Source of the DNA: Prorocentrum cordatum
Lineage: Eukaryota; Sar; Dinophyceae; Prorocentrales; Prorocentraceae
NCBI GenBank assembly: GCA_963575745.1
Contig: CAUYUJ010010458.1
Location: forward strand, 160,623-224,622
Length of the DNA stretch: 64,000 nt
Direction of reading: 5' to 3'
Below are positions 1-10,469 of this stretch, piece by piece. Every line of letters starts with the position of its first letter. Within the stretch, counting starts at the first letter, position 1. The translations under genes and the position numbers were made by a program. A model generated the notes under the pieces. That model was not told the DNA's origin, did no database searches, and worked only from the letters and a program-made list of their open reading frames with translations.

Positions 1-164
1 GATGATGATGGGGATGGTGGGGATGGTGATTCTGATGATGATGATAATGATGATGATGATTATGATGATGATGATGGTGATGGTGATGGGGATGGTGATG
101 GGGATGATGGGGATGATGGGGATGATGAGGATGATGATGATTGTGATGATGCTGATGGTGGTGG

Positions 165-218
<54 letters not shown>

Positions 219-300
219 CGGGGATGGTGATTGTGATGGTGATTGTGATGGTGATGATGCTGATGATGATGGTGATGGTGATGATGATGATGACGAGGAG
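1..300. repeat. GAT/GGAT trinucleotide microsatellite
   Basis: Imperfect (GAT)n tract with interspersed GGG and GGT triplets; the purest run lies at about 165-215. It reads as poly-Met or poly-Asp in different frames and I do not regard it as coding. Confidence 0.95.
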
Positions 301-689
301 GAGGAGGAAGAAGAGGTGGAGGAGGATGAAAATTATGTTGATACTGATACGCGAGTTTGACGTGACGGCATGGCTAGCAGCACTTGGCCAAGGATGTTCC
401 CATTGATGCTGCGTGTGCTGATGCTGATGGTGCTTATGACCATGATGATTGTTACGATGACGAGAATAGGATGATAAGGAGGAGTATGAGGGTAAGGGTG
501 AGGGTGAAGTTGGGTAAGACTATGGCACGTGCTTGTTCATGATAGCGCTGTCCATAAACTCTTCCAGCGACCACCCAGCAGGCGCTAGAACCTGAGCGCG
601 CGAAGCGCGCTTGATGTTTCTTGTGTATTGCGAAGGCCTTACGGCCGGTGCCGCCGACCCTGAATGGCGACGACGACGACGACGACGAG
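301..689. other. No gene seen; short GC palindrome
   Basis: Purine-rich at the left, then unremarkable sequence. Positions 596-610 hold the palindrome GCGCGCGAAGCGCGC, a motif that recurs at 40591-40607 and, imperfectly, near 44998. No coding signal is convincing. Confidence 0.6.
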
Positions 690-955
690 CGCTCTTGGGG
701 GCCTCTTGGGGGTAGATTGTGGGCCTCTTGGGAAGCTCTTAGGGGCCGCTTGGAAGCCTCGTGGGGGCCTCTTGGGGCTTCCTGGGGGTCTCTTGGAGGG
801 GGCCAGGGACGTCTTGGAGGCTTCTTGGACGGTCTTGGGGCTATCTTGGGCGCTTTCGGCCGATCTTTGGGCGACTCGGGGCCCTCTTGGGCCGTCTCGG
901 GGGCCATCTGGGGCATTGGGACCTCATTTGGAGTGTTTTCGAGGTTTCTAGGCCG
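690..955 (+). repeat. CTTGGG-type degenerate repeat, cluster 1
   Basis: Short degenerate units of the form GGCCTCTTGGGG and GTCTTGGG follow each other about every 10-20 bases. The same unit builds clusters at 17.1-17.8, 18.3-18.9, 33.0-33.3 and 57.4-58.1 kb. The frames are open and give Trp/Gly/Leu-rich peptides, which look like a by-product of the repeat rather than a protein. Confidence 0.85.
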
Positions 956-975
956 CCCGAGGAGAAACGAATCTG

Positions 976-1034
976 CCCCCCCACCCCCCCCGGGACCCCC
1001 CCCGGGACCCCCCCCCGGGACCCCCCCCCCCGGG
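976..1034. repeat. C-rich tract with CCCGGGA units
   Basis: Runs of seven to ten C separated by GGGA, followed by a G-rich half. It could form an i-motif or G-quadruplex. Confidence 0.8.
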
Positions 1035-1342
1035 GAAGGGATCGAAGGGAAGGGGCTTCCCTTCGACTCGATTACGACACTGCTCGATTTTTCTCTCGCT
1101 CACGAGCTTGAGAAGGAAGCTGCAGGGAAAGGGGACGACGGAGGCGACGACCGACGGAGACGACGACTCGAACAGCCAAGCCCCTCGCACACGCCGACAG
1201 GGTCGGCGGACTTATATGTCTATGAAATCACCTAGGGGAACTTGGCCACCTTCAACGGCGAGCCTAGGCCCAATCTGTAAAAGAGGTGTCTGGCCCGAAG
1301 GCCATTCCACCCCTAAAACCAGCTGCTAGCATGGCCGGGGGA

Positions 1343-1702
1343 TCAGCCGCCAGAGCCACGGATCGAAGATAATATGTGGCAGTCGTAGCTTTCCGCGCGA
1401 GACGAGACGTTTCCACCCACGTGGTAAGCCCAGCCTTGACAGAAGGGACGGCAGGCCGATCTGCACACTTCGGGGGTCTCGAACCTTCTGTATGATTTGC
1501 TGTCGTTGGTTCCCCCCTCCTGGGGGTCGTAAAGATAACCTCGTGACCTCAACACTTGCTTGCGTATGGCTGCGTCGGTCGCTTGGATGTACCTCCTGCG
1601 GCAGAGCTGGCACGAGGGTGCCCGCAGCAGCTCCCCGTAGACTTGTTCACAGCTGATTTCGCTAGCTACGTGTTCCTGTCTCGGGGTGTGTTGACAGCCC
1701 AC
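1343..1702 (-). CDS. Cys-rich hypothetical ORF, 119 codons
   Basis: An open frame on the minus strand with several cysteines, including CQLC near the N-terminus and a PEVCRSACRPFC stretch, and no low-complexity bias. It stands alone among repeats with no recognisable domain. It could be an exon fragment or a chance frame. I cannot assign a function. Confidence 0.2.
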   Translation of the reverse strand: MGCQHTPRQEHVASEISCEQVYGELLRAPSCQLCRRRYIQATDAAIRKQVLRSRGYLYDPQEGGTNDSKSYRRFETPEVCRSACRPFCQGWAYHVGGNVSSRAESYDCHILSSIRGSGG

Positions 1703-2567
1703 TTAAAATGTGCACGTGGGAGAGGCCAGCGCAGCCAGCCGATAGGGCTGTCAGAGCAACCCCTGGCCAGCCAGCGCGAGACAGGCATTGCGGTAGGGTT
1801 TGGGGCATGGGGCAGCTTCATTCTCGTCATCCACATGTTTCTTCTTCTCATGGCAACTTGAAAGTGCAGTTCTTGGTGCAATTGAAAGTGTTACCGTCAC
1901 GCGTTATTCCTGATATTGTCTGCAGATTACGTTCGAGATCAATGATATCAATTGATATCGGTGACTTCGCCGTCAACGGGCGCCCCATCATTGTCTTCTC
2001 CATATTCCCCCTCGTGCTCCTCTTTATTCTGCTTGAGCGGAGCTTCGTCCTGGAGATGAATGCCTCGTTTCCTCCGCCTCTGCAGTGTCATTGTGCTGGC
2101 ACCCTGATTGGAGGATCGAGCGGCGCACAAGTCGAGGCAGTGCCGCTGGAGGCGCCGAGGGGATACACCGTACACACGCCAGAAGGGGAGCAGTGGTTTG
2201 CACGGTCGGGTGCGTAGCACGGGAATCTCGATGAACCCGGGTGGAAGATGTTGACGTCTTGGACTGGAATATTGCAGTTGTCCAAGCCCCCGAGGGGGCC
2301 CTTCATCAGCTGCTCCTCGTCGAGATCCTTCTGGAAAGCCGAAAACCGCCCAGAACGGCAGTTGGGGACTTGGCTATGATTCAAAAACCCGCCAGGGCGA
2401 TGCGGGCGACAGCAGAGGATCTCAGTCCTGATCAAGAAGGAGTGTTAATCGTAGGCGTGTGCTTCTCACCCCGAAGGATTGTAATGCAGGCGTGCTAGAA
2501 GAAGAGCGGTGCTGTGGGATTCCCACAGGGTGGGCAGAAGCGTTAGCAGTCACATGTCACAACTAAC
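1703..2567. other. Unassigned, no convincing gene
   Basis: Mixed-composition DNA with several overlapping open frames of 70-170 codons on both strands, none with a motif or codon pattern that stands out. Confidence 0.5.
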
Positions 2568-2591
2568 TCTCTCTCTCTCTCTCTCTCTCTT
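2568..2591. repeat. (CT)n microsatellite
   Basis: Twelve uninterrupted CT dinucleotides. Confidence 0.95.
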
Positions 2592-2859
2592 TCTCACTCG
2601 CTCTTTCTGAGGCATGTGTTGTCACGATTCGCACGCTCGGGACTTGACGCGATACACCTTTGTCCCTCTCCCTCACTCCCCCCCATCCCTCCTTCGCTTG
2701 TTCGCTCGCTCCCTCGCTTCCTCCCGGGGAGGGGGGACGGAGGAGAGAGGATGACGAGGAAGAGAGGGTGGGAGGGGGAGAGGGAGAGGAAACGAGAGGA
2801 GCCCCATTGCCCAGGGGTCCCCTTGTGCGATGTGGATGGTGACACACTCGGGTGCCCCT

Positions 2860-2945
2860 GGTCCGTAGAGGGGGGGAGAAAGGGAGGAGGAGGACGAGGA
2901 GGAGGAGGAGGAGAAAGAGGAGGAGGAGGAGGAGGAGGGAGCGGC
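2860..2945. repeat. GGA-rich tract
   Basis: AGGAGGAGGACG-type purine tract, one of many in the window. Confidence 0.9.
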
Positions 2946-3381
2946 AGGCCTGATCGGGCCTGTTGCTCGGGCTAAGAAGTTCTAGCCATGGGGGGCATCC
3001 TTGGGCGAACGGGAGTCCAGTCACGAGGCTTACAGCGGCAGCGGTACTTCCAAGGTCCCTATCCCGTGTGGCCTTGGTGGGGCGGGGAGCTCTGGGCGAG
3101 ACCAGCGTGGCCCGGGATGCGGAAATGGAAAGGAGGGAGATGGGAAGGCGTTCCGCGGAGCACCCGTGCAGAGCTCATTCCGATCCAGCGATCCGTTTCG
3201 ATGTCAGAGCCGCCTGGCTCGATCCGGCTCGATCCCGGCATCCCGGCAATCCAATGCGGCCCGATCATCCCATGGGCGGTGTTGTGCATTTTGGGGCGGC
3301 CGACCCGATTCGATTTTGGCTCCCCGATCCGATCCGTTGTCCCAGCTCGGTGCTGACGGGTCCTCCCCCCGCCCCACCTTG

Positions 3382-3734
3382 CGGAGCGCATTCCACGGAG
3401 CACCCCAATCGTCCCCCAATGATCGCCAATCGGAGCGCACACCCCGTCCACGAACGCGCGGCCTCGCTACAGAGGCCCATATCACCGATCTATGGGCGAT
3501 GCGTCGCCTTCCACGTCAAGATTCCTCTCCCCCCCTCGAGCCAGTCCACCCCAGGGTGTTCCTCCTCACCCTCTGCTCTCCGGCCGGCATTCTGGGGAGA
3601 GCTGGGCCATGGTCGAAGGTCGGGCCCACCCAGCAGCGCATAAGCGTCGGAGAGGGACATTGCGTCCCCAGCCCCGACCGTTCTCCCTCCCCCCCCCCTT
3701 GCTCTCTGGCGGAGCGCACTCCACGGAACACCCC
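3382..3734 (+). repeat. Pair of 25-bp repeats, 328 bp apart
   Basis: CGGAGCGCAYTCCACGGARC plus CACCCC occurs at 3382-3406 and 3710-3734, with a diverged third version near 3150. The surrounding 2.9-3.9 kb is rich in GATCC and CCGATC words and shows no recognisable gene. Confidence 0.65.
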
Positions 3735-3879
3735 GTGCTGCCTCCCGCGCGCGCGGTGCTTGCCGGGGGACGGCGCGGGGAGGCGCCGCAACACCGACAG
3801 GCCGCTGCGGCGAGCGCCCACCCCCCGTACCGAGAGGAGCGAGGAGGAGCGAAGAGCGAGGAGGATGGAGTGAGGAGGA

Positions 3880-3925
3880 GGATGGAGTGAGGAGGAGGAG
3901 GAGGAGGAGGAGGAGGAGAGTGTGG
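3880..3925. repeat. GGA tract
   Basis: Short (GGA)n run. Confidence 0.9.
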
Positions 3926-4206
3926 AGGGGGAGCGTTATAAGGAATGCTGACAGGTTAGATCAGAAAGGTCAACGAAGTGTCCGGCGTGTCAGTGTTGAC
4001 AAATTTGCGTCTGTGATCACCAAAGTCGAGGAAGTATGAAGCGAGAGCTCCAGTTTTGGAAGGAGCCGCCCTGCTCCCGTGCAGCTGTCGCATCAACTCA
4101 ATCGTTTGGCATTGAACTTCGAGGAAGTCTTGCGCAAAACCACCACGATTGAAAAGGAGACGCACTCCGTCCTTGTTACTTGCCCCAGCTTTTGGGACTA
4201 ATTCGC

Positions 4207-4380
4207 GGCGCTAGGGCGAGAGCCCCATTTTTTTGACCGCTGGTCCTCCAGACTGGCAAGTGTTGCAAGCGTTCAAGGCGAATGAGCCCGGCGCTAAGGC
4301 AAGAGCCCGTTTTGAAAAACGGCCAGCCTTCCATTTTAGTAAGTGTTGCAAGCTTGAAAGATTCAGGATGGTAAGGCGCA
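4207..4380 (+). repeat. Two tandem units of about 85 bp
   Basis: Both units begin GGCGCTARGGCRAGAGCC, pass through a CCAGNCTKSCA-like segment and end near AAGTGTTGCAAGC. The core AGCGAGAGC and GAGGAAGTATGAAGC at 4030 resemble parts of the repeat at 14.4 and 16.3-16.9 kb, so these may be distant members of that family. Confidence 0.6.
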
Positions 4381-4459
4381 AAGACCTCTCAAATGAAACG
4401 CTCGGCCTGGCCTACGGGCTCGTCCGGTGGTGCGGCAGGGGGTAATAACTTATACGGAA

Positions 4460-4640
4460 AGGAGAAGGAGAGCGAGGAAGAGGAGGAGGGGGGAGGGGGA
4501 GCGAGGATGGAGCAGGAGGAGGAGGAGGCCGATAAGGAAGGGCGGGAGGAGGAGGAGGAGGAGGAGGAAGAGGAGAGAGGAGGGTGTGGAGGAAAGGGGG
4601 GGGAAGAGCAGGAGGACGAGCGAGGACGGAGGAGACGGGA
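4460..4640. repeat. GGA/GAG purine tract
   Basis: Imperfect purine repeat, open in several frames as Glu/Arg-rich or (reverse) Leu/Ser/Pro-rich peptides that I treat as artefacts. Confidence 0.9.
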
Positions 4641-5533
4641 AGGGGGGAGCGGTCCGTCGGCGCAGCCTACGGCGTTGGGGAGCTTTGTATTTGCTTCTAT
4701 TCGCCGCCCGTTGGGACCTCGTCGCCGCAGGCTGCCTCATTCAGGACGTTGCTGATCTCCTCGCCAACGCCCAAAGGGACGTCGCAGACTAGCTTGCTCG
4801 TGGATAGTGCCCGCTCCATCTGCTGCAGCGACACTCTGGCCGCCCTCATGCCCGCTGCCTTCCTCGGCTTGCGGCGCACAGGGCGGCTGTGCCGCGCCGC
4901 TGCAAAGCGCTGCGGCCAGTGATGAACATACCACGGCCCCGCAGATGCATTCGACATTGCCGTGCCCGCGCGGCAAGGGGCAAGGGGCTCCAAGCGTGCT
5001 GCTCGTCCAGTGCCGTGCAACAAGCTGTAGCCGGAAGTGCCAATTACCCATAGATACTTGCAGTACGCATGGGAAGCAGGAGTTCAAAGCCTCTTGTTTG
5101 TCGAGTTGATGGCCGTGCCTGTGTTTCGACATGGCTCACGACCCCCTGCCACACCATAGCGGTTCCCGCAGTCTCGACCACGCCCGCGGGGCCTGTTCCA
5201 GCGGCCCACGAGAGGTTACAAGTTGGAGGCAGGACACCGCACCCTAGCCACCACGCGGTGGCCCATGATGACATCCCACTATGGTACCGCACCAGCTGCG
5301 GATATGTTCATCCATGCGGGGGCGGAGCCCTAACTAACCTTGCCGAGGAGTGTCGCCCGCTTGGAAGAGCGGGGAGATGGAACTTTGACGAGTTATCAGA
5401 TGGGGTTTGGCCAGGCAGTTCTGCAGTGGCACTTGAATTCGACGTTCGGAGAGTCATCCTGCGGAGCAGGAAACCAGGAGCCGCAGCGAAAGGATCAACG
5501 TTCGAGGACTGATCAGCGGAATAATCCATCTAG
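4641..5533. other. Unassigned, possible decayed coding DNA
   Basis: Balanced composition and several open frames on both strands, but no motif, repeat or domain I recognise. Confidence 0.4.
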
Positions 5534-5665
5534 AAGCAGCATAATCATCATCAGCAGCATTATCATCTTCTCTATCACCATGATCAGCATCATCATCATC
5601 ACCATCATCATCAGCAGCATCATCATCCTCATAATCATCAGCAGCATCAGCATCATCATCATCCC
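5534..5665. repeat. CAT/CAG trinucleotide microsatellite
   Basis: (CATCAT)n with CAG interruptions. Confidence 0.95.
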
Positions 5666-6683
5666 CTCCAAGGCTATTGTAGCGGTTGAAGATCCAGCAT
5701 GTTGGTACGAACCCGCGAAGCGCACGCAGGCTATTGCGGTCCTGGCAGGGTCCGGCTTCCCTCGCCATGTGGTCGTCGGCAGTGTACGTTGGTGCTCACA
5801 GGCGCCTTCTAGTGCTCGCAGGCTACTCGTGTGATCCAGAGAAGCTTGTTGTGCTCGGAGGCAAATAGGGATATTCACAGGCTGTCACGGTATTAACCCA
5901 GTCCAGCATACTGGTGCTCACTCTCTTCGCCGCCCAGTGGTCACAATCACTCGTGGTGTTCGCAGGCATATTGTGGTGCGCACAGGCGTCACGTCCGAAC
6001 CTCCCGCCTCGCGCAAGCGCCGGACATCCAGCTCACAACGAAGAGGAGACGAAGGTCTCGGAATTGTCCGGGGGGGGGGCACTGGCTACAGCGCCGCCGG
6101 CTCCTGGCAGCGGTGCTGCACAGCGACGGAGAGGAAGAAAGGGAACGAGAAGCAAGCAGACGACGGCAAACGCGCAGACGGGAGGCCAGAGCCGGCGGGA
6201 CGAAACAGGCAGGCTGGCAGGCGAGAAGGAACAGAAGGAAGACAGCAAGCAGGGACAAGGCGAGGGCGAGGAGGGGAGGAGGGGTGGGAGACGAGGAGGA
6301 GGGAGAGGGGAGCAGCCGCAAGCAGGCGAGCCAGAACAGGTCCCAGGAAAGAAGGGCCGTCCGAACCTCCCAACAGAGCTAAGTTGCTCGCGAGCGCTGC
6401 GGTTGTCTTGGGGGCACACTGCCAGGGAGGGGGCAACTCCCCCCCGCCTCAGCCCCATAACGCCCGTGACGTCCACGGTAAGCGAATGCTCTCCGAGGCT
6501 CTCCTACGCATCTCCCCCCATGTTTTGTTGCCCTACACCCCGCTATTCCCTCCGCCTGCCCATGGCATCTCCATCCCTCCCCCTCCTTCCTTGCCCGTCC
6601 CTACGCCTACCCGTGCCTAGTGCAGGGAGCCCGCGGACTGCACGCAGTGACAAGGCGAGGGGAGCCTAGGGGATGGTGGGTGG
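5666..6683. other. Unassigned; Arg/Gln-rich open frames
   Basis: Purine-rich around 6100-6340 and pyrimidine-rich after 6480. Long frames are open but compositionally biased, and nothing marks them as genes. Confidence 0.45.
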
Positions 6684-7019
6684 TTGTTGTGCCCGAGGTC
6701 TGACCCGACTTCCTGTCACGCTCACGCTTGTGCTCGGTGGCCGTTGTGGGTCAAGGCTAGGGTGAAACAGCTGAGGTGGGGGAACTTGCGTGCAGTGTCC
6801 GCCGAGCTTAGCGCAGCAGTCATGGCGCACATTGTGAAGCTCTTCCCAGACGGCGAGGCCAAGGCAATCCTCCCGGCCGTGAAGGCGGGGGACGAGGGCC
6901 TGAAGGATTTCTTCATCGTCGCTGCGGTTGCGCCCAGCGACTGGAGGGAGGCAGTGGGGCCCATGGGGGAGTTCAGTGGGGCGCAGACGGCCACAGGTGA
7001 ATTTGGCCGTCAACTTCAT

Positions 7020-7130
7020 CGACGTTGTCGAACTTGTAGGGCAGGGCATCGAAATTGTCGACCTGGTAGGGCAGGTCATCGAACTTGTCCCAGGTGTAAG
7101 GTATCGAAGCTGTCGACCTGGTAGGGCCGC
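7020..7130. repeat. 30-bp tandem repeat
   Basis: About three and a half units containing TCGACCTGGTAGGGC or close variants. On the minus strand each unit reads as a ten-residue peptide with LPYxxDNFD character, since 30 bp is a whole number of codons. Confidence 0.75.
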
Positions 7131-7667
7131 CACCCCCTGCAGGGCCAGCCCCCTCTATGGGTGCAATCCCGAATGGCGTAGCGAAGAACACCCTCAAGGC
7201 CAACTACGTTTTCGACCACGGCTGCCGACTGGAGGTGCTCCCAATCTATGCGCAGGAGACGCGGCTAACGCTGGGAAAGCACATCAATATTTCGGACACC
7301 CAGCTCAGCGTCCGGAAGCGCCTCACGGACTTCGACCATCGACCACAGCTTGTTCGCCTTCGACATGGGGGTATGGGGCCCGTACGGTGCTGGCCGGAAG
7401 AGGCACATCATGCTCACCATGTACCATTTCAATGTTGCCGGCCTTCTCGCGATATGATCCAAAGATGCCGTAGAACTCCGTGCTCCTCGCTGGGACCAGG
7501 GGCATGGACGCCACGCAGTTTTGGGAGAACACCCTCAAGGAGAAGTCCAGGAAGTGGATGACCACGCAGCGTGCCAAGATGCACCTATCCTGGTGCAGTA
7601 GGCAGGCGAGTCTATACTCCCCCCCCCGGATGGCGACAGCCACTTCTCGGGCGCAGCCACCCTGGAA

Positions 7668-7693
7668 GCAGCAGCAGCAGCAGCAACAGCAGC
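7668..7693 (+). repeat. CAG/CAA repeat
   Basis: Eight consecutive Gln codons (CAG with one CAA) in the frame of the gag-like remnant. Confidence 0.9.
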
Positions 7694-8176
7694 TGGGCGG
7701 CAGCGAAAGGGGGGCGAAGAAACGCAAGGCGGCGGAAGCACGTGCAGCTGCAGCGCCACAGTTTAGCCAGCCCGGTGCCCGCAGCGGGGCTCCAGCGGAG
7801 GACTTCAACCCCCGCTGCACGGACGGTCGTTACTGCAGGACGGCCTAGGGCGTCGAGCTCTGCTACCTATGGGGCTGGAGTCTCGGCGGGCGCGACGACG
7901 ATTGCTGGTCGACGCCAGCCCGCGCCCATGCTCGCGAGTGGTGACGCGGTCTTCATCGCAGCATCAAGCGCCCGGCGCATCCCAATTGGAAGCCCGCGTT
8001 CAGCAAGGGCGGCAAGAGCGCAGGCAAACGCCACAATTGAAACACGGCGCAAGCCTGCCGCCGGATGGCCGCGCTCCCCGCCGGCGGAGGCAGGAAGACA
8101 GAATTCGGGAGCGCAAAATGCATGAGCCGTTGGGTCAATCCGTCATTTGCCGAAGTGAACGGTCAAGCAGCGGCGC

Positions 8177-8185
8177 TATATAAGG
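8177..8185 (+). promoter_or_regulatory. TATA-box-like site
   Basis: TATATAAGG lies in GC-rich DNA upstream of the PPC-type domain of retroelement 1. Dinoflagellate host promoters are generally described as lacking canonical TATA boxes, so this may be an element-borne promoter or a coincidence. Confidence 0.3.
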
Positions 8186-8486
8186 CCACCCTTCGTGGAC
8201 CTTGCGCGTCTGCGGCCGCGAGTGTGCAAATGGGGACCTACGACCGCACGATGGCGCCCGATGGCGCCCGACGCTCGTCCGACGCCGCCGCCGCCGTTAC
8301 CGCAGCACCCCGGGACCACCCGACGGCGCCCCTCGCCCTCCCGACGACGCCTCAGCCGTTGTGACAGCGCACCGGCACTTCCGGCGACCGCCCGCCGCTG
8401 CCGCCGTTACGACAGCGACTTGGCGCGCCCGACGGCCGCCCGCCGCCACCGTTACGATGGCGACCTGGAACGCCCCACTAATGCCT

Positions 8487-9029
8487 GACGGCGACTCGGC
8501 CGTGGTGACGGCCAGTCCGATGGATCGCACGTTCGTCGGGCCCTTCACAGACGCTGGCGCACTGACGAGGGCAATCCAACGGCGTGGAGTGGTCGCCCTC
8601 TGCCCAGACACCGACGAAGTAGACATTTCCAACAGGAAGGACTACGACAAGCTCATGAAGCTGACTAGGACTGGCCGAGCACGCTGGCTACACGCAGCCC
8701 CGCCGCGCTCCACTCATGGCGCCGAGGTCCGCGGTGTCTCGCCAGCACGCCGCATGCCGTTAAAATCATCGAGGTTCCCCTTGGGCGTCGGGGCGCTGTC
8801 TGGGTGCCCGTGGCAGGTGACCGTCGCGAACCTGCTGACGCGTGGGACGCCTGCTCTGTGCGTCGCCCAGGCGCGTGCAGCAGGTCGATTCATCGCGGCG
8901 CATCCAGAGCGCAGCATGATTTGGGCGACCCTTGCCATGAAGCGCGCGCGGAGCTTGCCTGGGGTCCAGGCCGTCCGGGAGGACCAGCGTTGGCCGGCGC
9001 GATGGCTCAAAAGCGCCCCGCGGATGTGA
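8487..9029 (+). pseudogene. PPC-type (methyltransferase-like) domain of retroelement 1
   Basis: The frame ending at the TGA 9027-9029 starts with a glycine-poor FVGPFTDAGALTRAI segment, continues with LHAAPPRSTHG where related dinoflagellate RT-linked proteins, as I remember them, carry a PPC(S/T) motif, and closes with HPERSMIWATLAMKRA, which resembles their conserved segment of the form NPxxSxLW. The arrangement recalls a methyltransferase fold (substrate-pocket PPC/PPY). The Cys-to-Arg change at the motif argues that this copy is dead. The domain name is inference; membership of the RT-linked family is more secure. The same reading phase continues into the RT region after the stop. Confidence 0.5.
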
Positions 9030-10100
9030 AATCCTGTCCCAAGGGTGCTCTGGGCCACGCGCGCCCTCGACGACGTGGGGCAGCGGGATCATCCCGGGCT
9101 TCCAGACGAGTTCGTGCAGGAACCGGTGGCCGCCATGCAGAAGGAGTTTTTGGCTCCTGGGAATTTTCTGAACATCCCAATCGGAACAGACACGAGCTTT
9201 GTCAGGGCCCAACTCGCCGCTGGCCTCGTGGCGGCCGCGGGGGACCCGGACGACGTCATGGCGTCGCGGTTTCGGCAGGGCGCGCCCATCGGCATGAACG
9301 AGATGATCTCCGAGCGAAGCATCTTTCCGCCATCGGACGGCCTTGAAGACTCAAGAGGGTCGTTGCAGGGCGCCGAGGAGATGGCCCCATAGACGTCCAG
9401 CGTAGGAAACTACGCCTCCTTCGACCAGAACAGCGAGCTGGTTGCAAGCTGCTGCCCTCGCACATGGCAGCGATAGCGAAGAAGGCGAAGAAGAAGCATA
9501 ACAGTCACGCAAAGACCAGGTTAATCCACGATTTACGTCGTAGCCGCGTGAACGATCTTGCCAAGATCCCCGAACACCATGGCTGGCATCGCGAACAAGT
9601 ACGACGAGCGGGAGGTCCCAGAGTGCGTGGCCGTGGATTCCATGGATGCTTTCAAGCATTTGCCCGTCCGCCCGTCTGAGAAGCGGTTTGTAGTCGGGCA
9701 AGGCTGTCCTCAACCGAGAGTTTGGTTTCTTCGTGCAAGTACCACTCCGTCCTGTTCGGTGCGATTGACGGCCCACTGGTTTTTGGCCGGGTCGCCACCC
9801 CACTTCCGAGGATCGCCGCCGCTAGCAGCGAGCTTGGGCGAGCGGGTCTTCCATGAGTACGTGGACGACCCGCTCGTGGTCTCGAGAGGCAGCCCAGATC
9901 GTCGCAACCGCGTGCTCCTCATGGTCCTTTCTGCCTGGACAGCGCTGGGCGTCAAACTTTCGCGGGCGAAAGGCTCTCGCGGCCAGACCAACTGGATCGG
10001 CGCCCGCTTGCCTGAGAAGCTTATGTCCTGTGCGTGGCAGCCTGGACTTGGCGCGACCTTTTGCGCTCGGCGCCGAGGCGGCTGTCCCTCCACGGCGACG
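9030..10100 (+). pseudogene. Reverse transcriptase of retroelement 1, frameshifted
   Basis: RT hallmarks appear in order but in different frames: GDPDDVMASRFRQGAPIGM (about 9244-9300), KTRLIHDLRRSRVND (about 9510-9555), DSMDAFKHLPVRPSEKRF (about 9636-9690), an FGAIDGPLVFGRVATP segment (about 9757-9800), HEYVDDPLVV (about 9850-9880, catalytic Asp pair intact) and a KGSRGQTNWIGA segment near 9970. Stops at 9390-9392 and at least three one-base shifts between 9550 and 9850 separate them. This RT type is one I associate with dinoflagellate elements. The catalytic box survives, yet no single product can be made from this copy. Confidence 0.8.
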
Positions 10101-10469
10101 CGAAAGGGGTCCTTCAGGCGGTTGTGCTCGATTACGCGAATGCCACATGATCAACGCCATCGTCGCCAAGGTGCAGCTCGCCCTGGGGAGGCACCACGCA
10201 CGCAGTCACCAGCTCGCACTTCTGGAGAGAGGAAAATCGCGCGTGCGGCGCCCTCTCGCGCCCGACCGGCGACACGGCACTCCTTCCTGAGCTTGCCCGA
10301 GCAGAGCGCTCGCAAGCCCAGCAGCGCGGGCCTTGGCGCATCCCTGGGCGCTTATAGCGCCTGGCATTTATCTCTCCAGGCCGCAGTATTCTTACGTAGC
10401 CGATTGACTGGTAGGAGAAATAGAAGGGCGCGCGCGCAGGCCGACCCTCTTTTGCCAGGAGGTGTAAAG

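Larger units (their letters stand above)
6759..7846 (+). pseudogene. Possible gag-like remnant of retroelement 1
   Basis: Several short frames in succession look more protein-like than their surroundings: 6759-6985 (hydrophobic, with the segment AHIVKLFPDGEAKAILPAV), 7157-7400, and 7480-7846, which has a poly-Gln run, a basic KKRKAAEAR segment and ends in a NPRCTDGRYCRTA tail before a stop. A Cys/basic tail of this kind is usual in gag-like proteins upstream of dinoflagellate RTs. Position directly before the PPC-type and RT domains supports this, but the frame breaks and missing CCCH knuckle leave it tentative. Confidence 0.3.

Noticed and set aside
1-406. Poly-Met frame at the left end
   Set aside because: GAT microsatellite read in the ATG phase.
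2088-2435. Minus-strand frame with NHSQVPNC, reminiscent of the SET-domain NHSCxPNC motif
   Set aside because: Only that short word matches; no other SET motif is present before or after it.
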